Origin: Chloroflexus islandicus
Lineage (GTDB): Bacteria; Chloroflexota; Chloroflexia; Chloroflexales; Chloroflexaceae
Assembly: GCF_001650695.1 (NCBI RefSeq)
Contig: NZ_LWQS01000031.1
Location: forward strand, 1 to 64,000
Direction of reading: 5' to 3'
Length of the DNA: 64,000 bases
Shown: positions 42,631 to 53,300 of the stretch, one piece after another
Layout of the letters: the number at the start of each line of letters is the position of its first letter
Numbering within the stretch: the first letter of the stretch is position 1
Notes under the pieces: generated by a model
What the model was told of the DNA's origin: nothing
Seen by the model: the letters and a program-made list of their open reading frames with translations, nothing else
Databases searched by the model: none
Made by a program: the position numbers and the translations under genes

Positions 42631-43266
42631 ATGAGCACCGTCTTCGTCAATATTGCCCTCAGCCTCGATGGCTATATGGCGCCAGAGAGTATGACCATGG
42701 AGAACTGGGATCAGCCTGATGATAAGCATTGGGCGGCAAAGTGGGGCGCGTTGACGAGCTGGATGTTCAATCAACGATACTTCCGCGAAAAGCTCCAGCT
42801 TGGTGCAGGGGGAGAGTCCGGCCCTGTCAATGACATGGTTCGCTACACCTTTGAACGCACCGGCGCGTACATTATGGGTAAGCGCATGTTTGAAGGCGGT
42901 GAGCGCGGTTGGCCAGAGGAGGCGCCGTTTCACACGCCCGTGTATGTGCTTACGCATGAGCAACGAGCGCCGTGGGTTCGTCCCGGCGGGACGACGTTCT
43001 ATTTCGTCAATGAAGGCCCTGCACGGGCGCTTGAGCTGGCGCGACAGGCGGCAGGCAGCCGCGACATCCGCATTTCGGGTGGCGCTGATGTTATCCAGCA
43101 GTATCTGAATTTGGGCGTCATTGATGAGCTGGAAATCAACCTAGTGCCGGTGTTGTTCGGCGGCGGGAGGCGTTTGTTTGAGAACCTGCGCGAACCCCTG
43201 CCGCAATTCCGGATTGATCGAGTGATTGATAGCCCTGTTGCCACGCACGTGCGCTATGTACGCTAG
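42631..43266 (+). CDS. Dihydrofolate-reductase-family protein (RibD C-terminal-like)
   Basis: A 211-residue protein; the ATG at 42631 has AAAAGGAGC upstream. It has the DHFR/RibD-C fold pattern: TVFVNIALSLDGYMAPESMT at the N-terminus, GAYIMGKRMFEGGERGW, a PVYVLTHEQRAPW strand, DIRISGGADVIQQYLNLGVIDEL for the NADPH-binding Gly-Gly helix (given in part), and LVPVLFGGGRRLFENL near the C-terminus. Members of this group are NADPH-dependent reductases with mostly unknown substrates and are not true FolA. A second, divergent member is at 45667. Confidence 0.88.
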   Translation: MSTVFVNIALSLDGYMAPESMTMENWDQPDDKHWAAKWGALTSWMFNQRYFREKLQLGAGGESGPVNDMVRYTFERTGAYIMGKRMFEGGERGWPEEAPFHTPVYVLTHEQRAPWVRPGGTTFYFVNEGPARALELARQAAGSRDIRISGGADVIQQYLNLGVIDELEINLVPVLFGGGRRLFENLREPLPQFRIDRVIDSPVATHVRYVR

Positions 43267-43349
43267 CACGGGTAGCCTCACAATCAGGTGCAACGAAACA
43301 CTGAACTGGATGCGGGCCGTTCATCATCATAGTAAAGGAAGAAACTTTA

Positions 43350-43925
43350 GTGGCAGAGATGGTGCTGTTTCATCACGCATTGGGCCTCACTGCCGGCGTG
43401 GCCGCCTTCGCCGATGACCTACGCAAGGCCGGGCACATCGTCCATACGCCGGATCTCTTCGCTGGCCATGTCTTCAATGACCTCGCGCAAGGGATGGAGT
43501 TTGTGAATAGATTGGGTTTTGCTGAGGTGATAATACGCGGCGAGCGATCTGTGCAAGCGCTGCCGCGCGAGTTAGTCTACGCCGGATTCTCGCTGGGCGT
43601 GCTACCGGCCCAAAAGCTGGCCCAAACCCGCTTTGGCGCGCGCGGGGCGCTGTTTGTGAGTGCTTGTGCGCCCGTCGCCGCGTTCGGGCAGGCATGGCCG
43701 CCGCACCTGCCGGTTCAAATCCATGCCATGGAGGCCGATCCGATCTTCGTTGGCGACGGCGATAGCGAAGCGGCGCGCGACCTCACTGCCCAAGCCGCTC
43801 ACGGCGAGCTATTTCTGTATCCGGGTGATCACCATCTGTTTATAGACAGTTCGCTGCTAGGGTATGACGCCGGGGCAACCGCGCTCCTCCTTAGCAGAGT
43901 TCTGGCATTTCTCGCGGCGATATAG
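43350..43925 (+). CDS. Dienelactone hydrolase family protein
   Basis: A 191-residue alpha/beta hydrolase with a GTG start at 43350 and AAAGGAAG upstream. It has MVLFHHALGLTAGVAAFADDL, HTPDLFAGHVF, the nucleophile elbow YAGFSLGVLPAQK with Ser in place of the Cys of classic dienelactone hydrolases, the acid in AMEADPIFVGDGD and the histidine in YPGDHHLFIDSS. The catalytic triad is therefore complete as Ser-Asp-His. The substrate is unknown. It follows the DHFR-family gene by 84 bases. Confidence 0.88.
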   Translation: MAEMVLFHHALGLTAGVAAFADDLRKAGHIVHTPDLFAGHVFNDLAQGMEFVNRLGFAEVIIRGERSVQALPRELVYAGFSLGVLPAQKLAQTRFGARGALFVSACAPVAAFGQAWPPHLPVQIHAMEADPIFVGDGDSEAARDLTAQAAHGELFLYPGDHHLFIDSSLLGYDAGATALLLSRVLAFLAAI

Positions 43926-44070
43926 CACGCGGCTTGCGCGAGTAATGTCGTAGCGAAACGCGCCAATTACCCCATCCGCTCAAAAATATCCATATTCTGT
44001 TACAATAGCTGCGTTGCAAAAGGTGCAACTTCGTGGTCGTCGCAGTATATTTTGCAGAGGAGGTGGGTTT

Positions 44071-44391
44071 GTGGCCGAAACGATCAAGCAACCAAACAGT
44101 AACCGGCCATTAGTGCTGATCGGATTACTCGTTACGCAACTGCTGGCGCTGGTCTCAATTCTGTTGATCTGGCTGCCCGGCGCATTTATTTCGGTGGTAG
44201 CTGAAAACCCGGAAGGAACGGTGCCGCTGTGGTTAATGGCCTTCTATGGCTACCCGATCTATCCCTTGGCGATGTCGATCGGCGCATGGGTCGCCTACGC
44301 GCGCCGCAACGATAAGCTAGCCGCTATTCTGTCTGCTTTGCTGATTCCACCCATTCTGTTGTTTGTGGTGGTCATTTTCCTCAATTGGTAA
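44071..44391 (+). CDS. Small integral membrane protein, unknown function
   Basis: A 106-residue protein from a GTG at 44071, chosen because GAGGAGG lies about 7 bases upstream; a longer reading to 44014 lacks one. Three transmembrane helices are visible: PLVLIGLLVTQLLALVSILL, MAFYGYPIYPLAMSIGAWVA and LSALLIPPILLFVVVIFLNW. No family is recognised. TACAAT at 44001-44006 is a possible -10 element, but no matching -35 is seen. Confidence 0.7.
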   Translation: MAETIKQPNSNRPLVLIGLLVTQLLALVSILLIWLPGAFISVVAENPEGTVPLWLMAFYGYPIYPLAMSIGAWVAYARRNDKLAAILSALLIPPILLFVVVIFLNW

Positions 44392-44897
44392 ACTGCCGAT
44401 AACCCAGTGCGCAGGGTTGGATACAGGGTAGATGTTTGTTCTCCTTGGGCATTTCCCCCGCCCGCCCTGCCGCTAGCGCCCCTCGTTGGGTGTATCACCC
44501 CCTTTGCACTATCAGGTTGCTGCTCAATCCGCACGCGCCCTGAAACTGCGCCGCTACTTGGCTTTTCTCTATGAACACGTCAATTCTGTCTTAACCCTTT
44601 TTTGTCAAGAAGTTAATTGTCATTCACAAAACTATCCTTTAACTTCGCTCTACCAATTGCAGATAGTGATATGATTCGCATTGAAGAATCATATCCGGCA
44701 GCAACATACTACATTCAGTACCAACGATTCTATATTTCAACTACTCAACCTCACAATTCACCCAGCGCAGCCTCACACTTGCATATCGCTCCCAGCATCA
44801 TGAGGATACACATAGTGCGATAGCACGCAGAGAAGTTTACAACCAGCGCAACGGCGTCGCCAACCGAGCCCATCGTTGCGCGAAAGGAGGATCTGCG
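44392..44897. other. Intergenic, AT-rich in its centre, nothing recognised
   Basis: This 506-base stretch has lower GC from about 44580 to 44830. No gene with a credible start and coding pattern is seen on either strand, and none of the repeat families is present. Its end holds GAAAGGAGGATCTGCG, the ribosome-binding site of the next gene. Confidence 0.5.
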
Positions 44898-45566
44898 ATG
44901 AAACGCGCATGGTTGATTCTGGCGAGTATCCTCTTTGTCGCGTGCGGCCCAGCCACTACCAGCACTCCCACACCCACCGCCACCCAAGCGCCCGCCAGCA
45001 CGCCTACCCCCACCGTTATGCCATCACCTACCGCCACGCTCGTGCCAACCGTGACGGCCACCGCTACTCCTACCCCTACTCCAATCGGCGGCACGTTCCC
45101 CACCGTTACCAGCACCCCGGCGGAAAAAGGCTACGCCTTCGAGTTTACCCATGAAGTCGCGAGCGGTTTCGCCACGCTCCATGGAGCAGCGCACACCTGC
45201 GCCGGCCTCCGCGGGCCGTGGGACGGCACGTTTGAGGTGATGTTCACAGCAGAACGGCTGCAAGCCAGCGGCTCAGGGACATTTCAGTTCACGCTGCCGC
45301 CTGACAGTCTTTACGTGTCGGGGACAGCGCCCTATTCCGGCAGTGGCGCCGCCGGTCGCTGTGCGATCGCAGATGTGAGCGGGCCGCTGACGTATGAGTT
45401 AACGTTTAGCCCGGATGGCCGTACCGTTGATGTGATCATGGGCAGCACCGGCGCCGAAACCATTACGATCGTGTGTGCTGATATGACCGTGACCATTCCC
45501 TTCGCTATCGCGTGGGGGCCTGATCCGCTGACCGTCCCGATCACGCCGTACCAAGATTGCCCGTAG
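44898..45566 (+). CDS. Putative lipoprotein with Thr/Pro-rich spacer
   Basis: A 222-residue protein with an excellent ribosome-binding site (AAAGGAGG). The signal is RAWLILASILFVAC with C16 in the lipobox. Residues 19-75 are a low-complexity Thr/Pro/Ala spacer (repeats of TPTPT, TATAT), which should hold the globular domain away from the membrane. The C-terminal domain (about 78-222) is beta-rich with four cysteines (HTCAGL, GRCAIA, IVCADM, QDCP). No family is recognised. It is likely an outward-facing surface lipoprotein. Confidence 0.75.
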   Translation: MKRAWLILASILFVACGPATTSTPTPTATQAPASTPTPTVMPSPTATLVPTVTATATPTPTPIGGTFPTVTSTPAEKGYAFEFTHEVASGFATLHGAAHTCAGLRGPWDGTFEVMFTAERLQASGSGTFQFTLPPDSLYVSGTAPYSGSGAAGRCAIADVSGPLTYELTFSPDGRTVDVIMGSTGAETITIVCADMTVTIPFAIAWGPDPLTVPITPYQDCP

Positions 45567-45666
45567 GCATGTTTCCGCAGATTGGTTAACACTGTGGTAC
45601 GCTATCTTTGAACCAATAGAGCTTTTATGAACGCGATAGCTGGTCAGCATCGCGGAGAAGGCGCTC

Positions 45667-46263
45667 ATGCGAACCATTACTGTCCTTGCCCACATGTCGC
45701 TTGATGGCGTTATTCAAGCTCCCGGCGGGCCTGATGAAGACCCAAGCGGCAGTTTTATCTATGGCGGCTGGATTAGAGCTTACGCTGATCCGGTCTTGAG
45801 TACAGCACTTCGCCAGCAGATGAGTTTGCCGGTTGATCTGTTGCTCGGGCGGAAAACCTTTGAGATTTGGGCGCCATACTGGCCGCATCACGATCATGTC
45901 TGGCCCAATGTTAATCAAGCCACTAAGTACGTTGTCTCATCGACGCTGACCGTGAGCGAGTGGCAGCCAACCGTCTTCATCCACAACGATATTGTTGCCC
46001 GTATCAGCCATCTGAAGCAACAGGATGGCCCTGATCTGCACGTTTGGGGAAGTAGTCAGCTTGTGCCGCTCCTCCTTGAGCACGATCTGGTCGATACGTG
46101 TTGGCTGATGATCTATCCGTTGGTATTGGGAAGCGGCAAGCGATTGTTTGGCAGGAGCACAAGCCCGATAGCGTTTACTGTCACTGAAAGCCGCCTGACC
46201 TATAAGGGAGTCATGATCGTAAGATACGAGCGAGATCGCCGGCTAGCGGTTCCATCTGGCTGA
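45667..46263 (+). CDS. Dihydrofolate-reductase-family protein
   Basis: A 198-residue RibD-C/DHFR-fold reductase with GGAGAAGG upstream of the ATG. Signatures: RTITVLAHMSLDGVIQAPGG, LLLGRKTFEIWAPYW, ATKYVVSSTLTVSEWQPTVF, DLHVWGSSQLVPLLLEHDLVD (given in part) and MIYPLVLGSGKRLF. This is the common YyaP/YwjB-like bacterial group. It is only distantly similar to the 42631 protein, so the two are unlikely to be a recent duplication. The substrate is unknown. Confidence 0.9.
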   Translation: MRTITVLAHMSLDGVIQAPGGPDEDPSGSFIYGGWIRAYADPVLSTALRQQMSLPVDLLLGRKTFEIWAPYWPHHDHVWPNVNQATKYVVSSTLTVSEWQPTVFIHNDIVARISHLKQQDGPDLHVWGSSQLVPLLLEHDLVDTCWLMIYPLVLGSGKRLFGRSTSPIAFTVTESRLTYKGVMIVRYERDRRLAVPSG

Positions 46264-46498
46264 TCATCACACGATCAGATGAATTAACGATGCCACATAC
46301 ATCCTCGATCATCGGGGATTGCTTATGGGTGCGCCTTGCTTACGATTGGCCCAACACACTGGAGAGGGTGTTCGCCAATTCCTTGTCACGCTATCAACCT
46401 ACAAGCTGATACAATCAAGCATGGCGATGATGGCGGGATAACTCGCCGTCGTTTGATCACTACGCCCGATAGATATAGATATTGCGAAGGAGCACGGC

Positions 46499-47284
46499 AT
46501 GCCTCAGGCCGCGGCGTTTGGCTGGGGAGCGATCATCGCTGTCCTCGGCGGGTTGATTGGGTTGGGAGGGGCTGAGTTCCGGTTGCCGGTGCTGGCCGGC
46601 GTCTTCAAGTATCGCACGTTGCAGGCGATTGTGATTAATCTGGTGGTCAGTTTGGTGACGGTGATCTTTTCGTTTATCTTTCGCACCGGCTTGGTGAATC
46701 TTGATCTGATCACTACTCACGTCGATGTGATTCTCAATATTTTGGCCGGTTCGTTGTTGGGTGCCTATGCCGGCGCTAATTTCGCGCTGCGGATTAACGA
46801 ACGGGCATTAACGCTGGTGGTCGTGAGTTTTTTGTTGGTGTTGAGCTTTATTCTGATCGGCCATACCTTTATCGAAGGGCTGGGCAGCCTGTCCTTGCCC
46901 GTTTGGCTGCGCACGATCGTGGGATTTGCGGCTGGGATTGTGATCGGCATCTTTAGCAGTATGCTGGGGGTGGCCGGCGGCGAGATGATTATTCCCACGA
47001 TTATGCTGGTCTTCGCTATCAGCATCAAGATCGCCGGCACGCTGAGTTTGGCGATTAGCATCCCGACGATTATGATCGGCCTGAGCAAATACTACCGCCA
47101 AGGCAAACTCCGTGAACTACGCGCCGAACGCGGCTTTATCGGCTGGATGGCCGCCGGTTCGATTGTTGGCGCGTTGATTGGCAGTGCGCTCTTGCCGTTT
47201 GTGCCGAATGCGTTGTTGCACGTGTTGCTAGGCGTGATCTTGTTCGTGTCGGCGCTGAAGTTGTTGTCGCATGGGAAAGCCTAG
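46499..47284 (+). CDS. TauE/SafE (DUF81) family membrane transporter
   Basis: A 261-residue polytopic membrane protein with AAGGAG 6 bases before the ATG. About eight hydrophobic segments form two similar halves, with the family Gly-rich loops IGLGGAEFRLPVL in the first half and SMLGVAGGEMIIPTIMLV in the second. TauE/SafE proteins export sulfoacetate, sulfite or related organic anions, and this one is not further assigned. A bidirectional terminator overlaps the stop codon. Confidence 0.9.
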   Translation: MPQAAAFGWGAIIAVLGGLIGLGGAEFRLPVLAGVFKYRTLQAIVINLVVSLVTVIFSFIFRTGLVNLDLITTHVDVILNILAGSLLGAYAGANFALRINERALTLVVVSFLLVLSFILIGHTFIEGLGSLSLPVWLRTIVGFAAGIVIGIFSSMLGVAGGEMIIPTIMLVFAISIKIAGTLSLAISIPTIMIGLSKYYRQGKLRELRAERGFIGWMAAGSIVGALIGSALLPFVPNALLHVLLGVILFVSALKLLSHGKA

Positions 47285-47311
47285 CGACGGCCCACGTGAC
47301 CGTCGCTAGGC
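47279..47311. terminator. 12-bp bidirectional hairpin between convergent genes
   Basis: GCCTAGCGACGG (47279-47290) pairs perfectly with CCGTCGCTAGGC (47300-47311) around a 9-base loop. The first arm contains the TAG stop of the transporter gene. The second arm ends 11 bases before the stop of the convergent giant gene. Confidence 0.85.
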
Positions 47312-47322
47312 TGGTGTGAGGT

Positions 47323-50300
47323 CTACCGGAAGATCACCGGCATAAAGACGCGGTTCGGCCCGTTGAGCGGCAATGGCCCGATCACGCGCGTGTTGCCGGC
47401 GGCGTCGCGGGCCGTGATGTAGATGCGGTGCGGGCCGGGTACGCTCAACGCCGCGACGTAGCGCCACTGGTTGCCTTGCAGATCGGCGGCCCCGTTTTCA
47501 ACCAATCCATCGGGCCGTTCCACCCGCACGGTGATGGCCGTGACCCCCACCGCGTCGGCATACGTGCCGCCGATCAAGACGTTCCCCGCCGGCAGCGACG
47601 CGGCGGGGGGCAACAACCCGCCGGTGACGGTTGGCGCCACTGTGTCGATTACGTAGTCGAATTGGCGGGCCGGGCCGCGATTGCCGGCGAGATCGATCGG
47701 CGTCAAGCGCACTTGCTGCGCCGCCTGCGCCACTCCGGCGCGGATAGGCAGGGCGTAGCTCCAGTTGTCGTTCTCGTCCACCCACACCTCTTCGCATTGG
47801 AAGCCGCGCCCATCCTGCTGGTTGACGCAGATTTCCACTGCCCACGCCGAGCGGTCGTCTTGCACCCGGCCATCGAGCTGCACCGTGCCGATGCTCACCG
47901 ATCCCATGCCTAAGCGCGCAACGCTGGCGTCGCTCAAGATCAGACGCGGCGCATTCGCATCGACTACCAAAGCAACTGGATCGCTCCAATCGCTGGTTTG
48001 GCCGCCGGCATCGGTGGCGCGCACCCGCATCGTCACCGCTGTGCCATCGGCTGGATTGCCGATGTTAACTGCGCACTGCCACTCGCCATCGTCGGGAGTG
48101 GGGTCGGCGCAGGTGGTGATCGTGGAGGCAGCCGTACCCACCCGCGTCTCGATCTGAATCTGCGGCACGTCCGATTCGTCCCACGCTACGCCGGACACCG
48201 TGACCAGACCGGGTTTCACATAGGCGACCGGATCGGAGATCTCGACATACTCCGGCGGCGCGATGTCAACCGGATGGTCAACGAAGAACCAGTCGAGCGC
48301 ATCGTCGAAGCCGGTGGTGTCATCGTGGAAGGAGATGTCCACCGTGGCCCAGTCTTCGTCTTCGCCAGCGTCGCGGGCAATCTGGCGATCGACCACACCG
48401 GTGAAGGTGGCAGTGCCGCTGGTGTTGGGGGCGATGGTTCCCAAGGTGATGAACTGTTCGTAGTAGGGGATCCCGCCCGATCCAATCACAAGGTTGCCTC
48501 CCGGCAGCCGCAGCGCTCCCCAGTTGACGATCCATGCCTGCACGTTGTCGGCTGGCGCTTCCCCGACATTTTCGTAGTGGATCGTGTAGGTGATGGTCTG
48601 CCCTTCAAACAACGGCGGATGGGAGTTGTCGATCTCGGCGAGCTGGGTGCTCGCCACGTGGTTGTTGGTGTCGAGGAGCTGGCCCTGCGCGTCGATCAGC
48701 TCGTCGGTGAAGATTGAGTAGATCGATCCCACCGGGGTGGCCGTGATGCGGAACCGCACATCAGCCACGACCTGCCCTGCGCCGGGGCACTGGCCGGGGC
48801 CGAGATTGGCCCACGCGATCACGTTGGTGAGCGCGATCTGATTGGTGATCGCTTCGCTGCTGCGGCTATTGAGCACCCGCGGACTGGTGAGCGGGTTGTT
48901 GGCCGGCATGACTGCCCACGTGCGCAGGCTGTCTTCTTCGGTGGCGTAGGCCAGCATACGCGCCGGCGTCGTGGCCGGGCTCGTGATATTGAGCACCGTA
49001 AACGGCAGGTAGGCCTCGAACAGATCGGGTTGGGCAGCGTCAACCCACGCCTGCCATGCGCCGCTTACTGCCACCCACGCTGCGCCGTTCCACCGCAACA
49101 GGCTGATGGTCTGCGCGTCATCGACCCGCAGCAGGTAATCGGGGACAAAGCCGTCGGGGAAGCGCAGATCGGGCTGGCCGGCTGGCATCCCTTGCGTATA
49201 GACCGCCGGCGCGCCGCCGGTAGCGGTGTCGAGGTAGAGGTATAAATCCTCGCTTGCCCCCCAGATAGCGCCACGCCATGCCACCCGCAGCGCCCGATCG
49301 TCCCAGCTCGCATAGAGACGTTGCACATCACGGGTTGCCGCCAGTTCGCTGGCCCGGCGCGCCAAGGCGCTGTTTTGGCCAACCAACGCACACGATCCAT
49401 CGCGCCAGCCGGTGGCAATCGCCCGTTCCGGCAGCGTCAAGCCGGTTTGCGACACGGCATCAGGCGTGAGCGGCGTGTCGTAGATGATCGGGCCAAAGGT
49501 CTGGATACGTTGGTTGCCGTTGGCATCCTGCTGCACCAGATGCGCATAGAGGATGCTGCCTTCGGGCGGCGCCGGCAGATCGTGGCTGCCGGGGCCGGCC
49601 CCATACGCGCTGAGAGCGGCCAGATTCGGCTCGCGGTCGGTGCTCCAACCGGCGCGGAAGGTGACTGGGCCGGCGTTGTCGCTGCCGGCTCCCCATTCCA
49701 TCCGCAAGCCAGCGCCGGCAGTGCGCACGGTATCGCCTTCGTTCAACGTTGCGCCGCCGATCACGCGCAACGTCGCCGTCTGCGCCGCCGGCGGGCGGAC
49801 ATCAACGACCATCGGCTGCGCTGTGGCCGTGATCGTCCGCCCAGCGGCATCGGTCGCCCGCAGATCCATCGTAAATGACCAGTTATCGAGATCGTTGGCC
49901 GGCTGGTTGAGCGGCGCCCACCAGCGTCCGCTGATGGCCGGATCGGGAGCGGCAGCGATCCACGTCACGCCATCGAACGAGGCTTGCACGCTCGTGATCA
50001 CGCCGGTATCGGTCACTTGAATCGGCAGCGCCAGCGTATCGCTCAAGGTATTGGCCGCCGTCAAGACTGCTGTCGCAAAGCCAATCGCCGTAGGAGCCGC
50101 CGTATCGACCATGAGCGCGATCTGGCGGGTAGCGAGACGGTTGCTCTGATCGGTGACTTGCACTTCCAGCGCGTAGCGACCCTCTGCTGGCGGCGTCCAT
50201 GTGGTCGAGAAGGAGCCGGTCAGTTCGCCCGACCACATCTGCTCGAAGATCAAGCTGCTATCCACCAACACTCGCACCCGGCTCAAACCGGCATCGGCCC

Positions 50301-53300
50301 GCGCATTGCCAGCGATCGTGATCGGATCGAGCGTGGTGCGGACGTTGCCGGTTGGCGAGGTGACGAGTAGATCGACCACCGGCGCGGGTGGCGTGACCGG
50401 CTGCGGCGTGCCGCTGCCGGTGCGGCCCAGCGTGTCTTGGGCCGTCGCGGTGCTGGTATAGGTGATATGGCCATTGACCACGTAGGTCACATCGCGCCCG
50501 TGCAGCAGCCGCACCTCGTCGCTGAGCCGGCGCCACGCTGGGGGCTGGTAATAGACGAGGGTATCGGTCTGTTCGAGAATCGTGCCACTGGGAGGCGGGC
50601 AGACTAGCGTTGCGCTGGCGAGGTTGATGTCGCGGGCTTGGCAGGTGATGGTGGTGCGCGCCAGCGCGCCGCTGCCCTGTTGGGCGACTGTCACTGTCAC
50701 CTGCGGCGCGCGCAGATCGACCATGCCCCGCCAGACGATCACCCCCGCCGGATCAACGGTGCGATTGCCGAGCGCATCAGTGGCGCGCATGGCGAGCGCA
50801 TACATCCCGTCGAGCGTGTTCGGGACGGGCAGACTCCACGTGCTTGCGACAGCGCCGGGTGTGGCGAGCGTGACGTTCTGCCACGTGATATCCGCCGCTG
50901 CGCGCAGATGCGCGACTTCATCGGCAGCGAGCGCGTAGCCGTACAGATAGACCTCATCGAGCTGGCCAGTGAAGCCACCTAGCCGCGCTTCGGCGGCGGG
51001 CAGCGTGCCGGCGGCGCAGGGGGCGCTGGCCACGGCCACGCCATCACCGTAGACGGCTAATGTGGCGCCGTCGTAGGCTAACGCGAGGTGCCGCCAACCC
51101 GCGCCGGCCAGCGTAAACGCGAGCGAACAGGCGCCGCTGTTGCCGCGCAGTTGGGCGCTGCTCGTGGTGAGTTCGACATACCCGGCTTGGCCGGCTTGGC
51201 CGCGCTCGAACACCCTGCCCGTGCCGTTGATCCACGCCGCGACGCTGAAGCTGTTGCGATCACCGAGCCGGTCAGCGATGGTGAGCGTTTGCGCGCCGCT
51301 GAGCGTGATTCCTTGCCCCACCCGGCCACTGGCGATCACCTGCGGGCAATTCGCGCCGCTACACGTCGCGATCAGCGCCGCATCCACCGCGTTGGCGAAC
51401 GCTTCGCTGCCTGCCGGTTCATCAAACGGCAGCCGCACCGCCGCGCCGGCCAGCGCATCGGCCTGCTCAAGCGGCACCCACGCCGCTGCCAGCGTCTGCA
51501 CTCCACTCGCCACCGTGCCGGTATCGGTCACGAGACCGGTCAGGGTCAGCGCAGCGGTGACCCGCTCGCCGGGATCGGTTGCCAGCCCAATGGCCGGCGG
51601 CGTCGCGTCAAGCCTCAGCAAGGTAGGCCGCTCGACGGTGCGGACATTGCCGGCTAGATCGATGGCGCGCAATGTGACCGTATACACGCCGGTTGGTGGC
51701 GTCACCCGGCCATCGATCCCGCCGCCAGTGGTGAGACGGTAGTTGTGCTGCCACGTCCCCCCGGTTGCTGTCACCTCTTGGGCAAGACTCGTCACCGCAT
51801 CGGTGCTGGCCGGCAATAGCTCAAGCGTGAGTTGTGAACTGCCGCTGGCCGTGTCGTTCAGCGTGCCGGTGAAGGGGAAGACCCAGCCGCCACGGGCATC
51901 GAGCAGCGGGCGGACGATGGCGGACGGCACATCGGGAGCCAGCGCCAGCGCCGGCGGGGTGCGATCGACCCGGAACGTGACCGGTGCGCTCGGTGCGCCT
52001 TGGTTGCCAGCGGCATCGCGGGCGCGCACGCGCAGGGTATGCGCGCCTTCCGGCAGGCTACCTACATCGATCGTGGCGGCCCACGTCGCTCCCGGCGACA
52101 CCGCTTGCCACGCGCCACTGTTCAAGCTGATTTCAACCTGCTCGATCGGATTGGTATCGGTAATCACCCCACTCACGACCAGACCGCTATTCACGTTGGC
52201 TGCCGGCACATAACTGCCATTGACCAGCGAAAGGATGCTGGCCACCGGCGGCGTGTTGTCAACCACCAACCGTAACGGTACCGGCAACGTCCCGCTATCG
52301 ATCAAGCCCGACTCTTCACCCACAAGCTGGGCCTGCACCGTCCCGATCTGAGTGCCGCCGCCGCTCAACCCCGCTGGCGCCACAACGCACGGCTGGCTGC
52401 TGGCGCACGCCAGCGCCGCGCTGACGCCAGCAGGCGCGTCAACCAGCCACGCAAAGCGTTGCGGACTGCCCAACAGCCGGTTCTGGCCATCAACCGCTTG
52501 ATAGAGCAGATGGGCGCGATTGGCGATCCGCGCGCCGGCGGCGACCACAAAGTGATCGGCGGCAGCAGCCACGGTTGGGCTCGTCAAACTCGCATCGCCA
52601 TCCGAGAGCAGCGGCGCCTCATCGAGCGCAGCCGTCCCGGCCAGCAGGCGGCCCATCACTGAGCCGTTGCGCAGATAGACTAGCAAGGCCCTCCCGAAGG
52701 CCGTACTGTAGGCCAGCGCCGGTTTGGTCTCATCGCCGGGTGTGGCGGTGATTTGCTCCGGCGCAGTCGCGCCGCCATCGTCGAACCGCACCAGCCAAAT
52801 ATCGCGTTGCGACGCCGCTCCGCGTTCGTAAGCAATCAGATAGTTCGTACCGGCGGCAACGGCTGCCACTGCGCTGCCAGCCTGCGCATTGGTATCGAGC
52901 GCCAGCACCGAACCGGCGACCGTGCCATTCGCGGCAACGCGCTGGGCGCGCACCACCCCGCTGTCGAGCCACGCCACCACAAAGCCGTTGCCGTTGCTCG
53001 CCACTGCCGGCGCTGTCCCGTTACCGAGCGTCACCGGCGACGCGACCGTCGCGCCGGCCACGCGCGCCATCCGGATCGCGCCGCCACTCTGCCATGCCAC
53101 CAAACAGGCGCCGCTCTGGCACGCCACCGCCGGTTGCGTCCCGCTAGCCACGTTCAGCGGGGCCGGCAGGCTATTGGGTTGGGCAGCAAAAAACTGCACT
53201 TGCCCGCCGCTAGCTGTCACCAGCGCGTAGGGCGCGGCGGCGCCGGGAGCAGCCGCTACCGCGAGCGCGCTCACATCGGCCCCGGCCCGCTCGGCAAAGG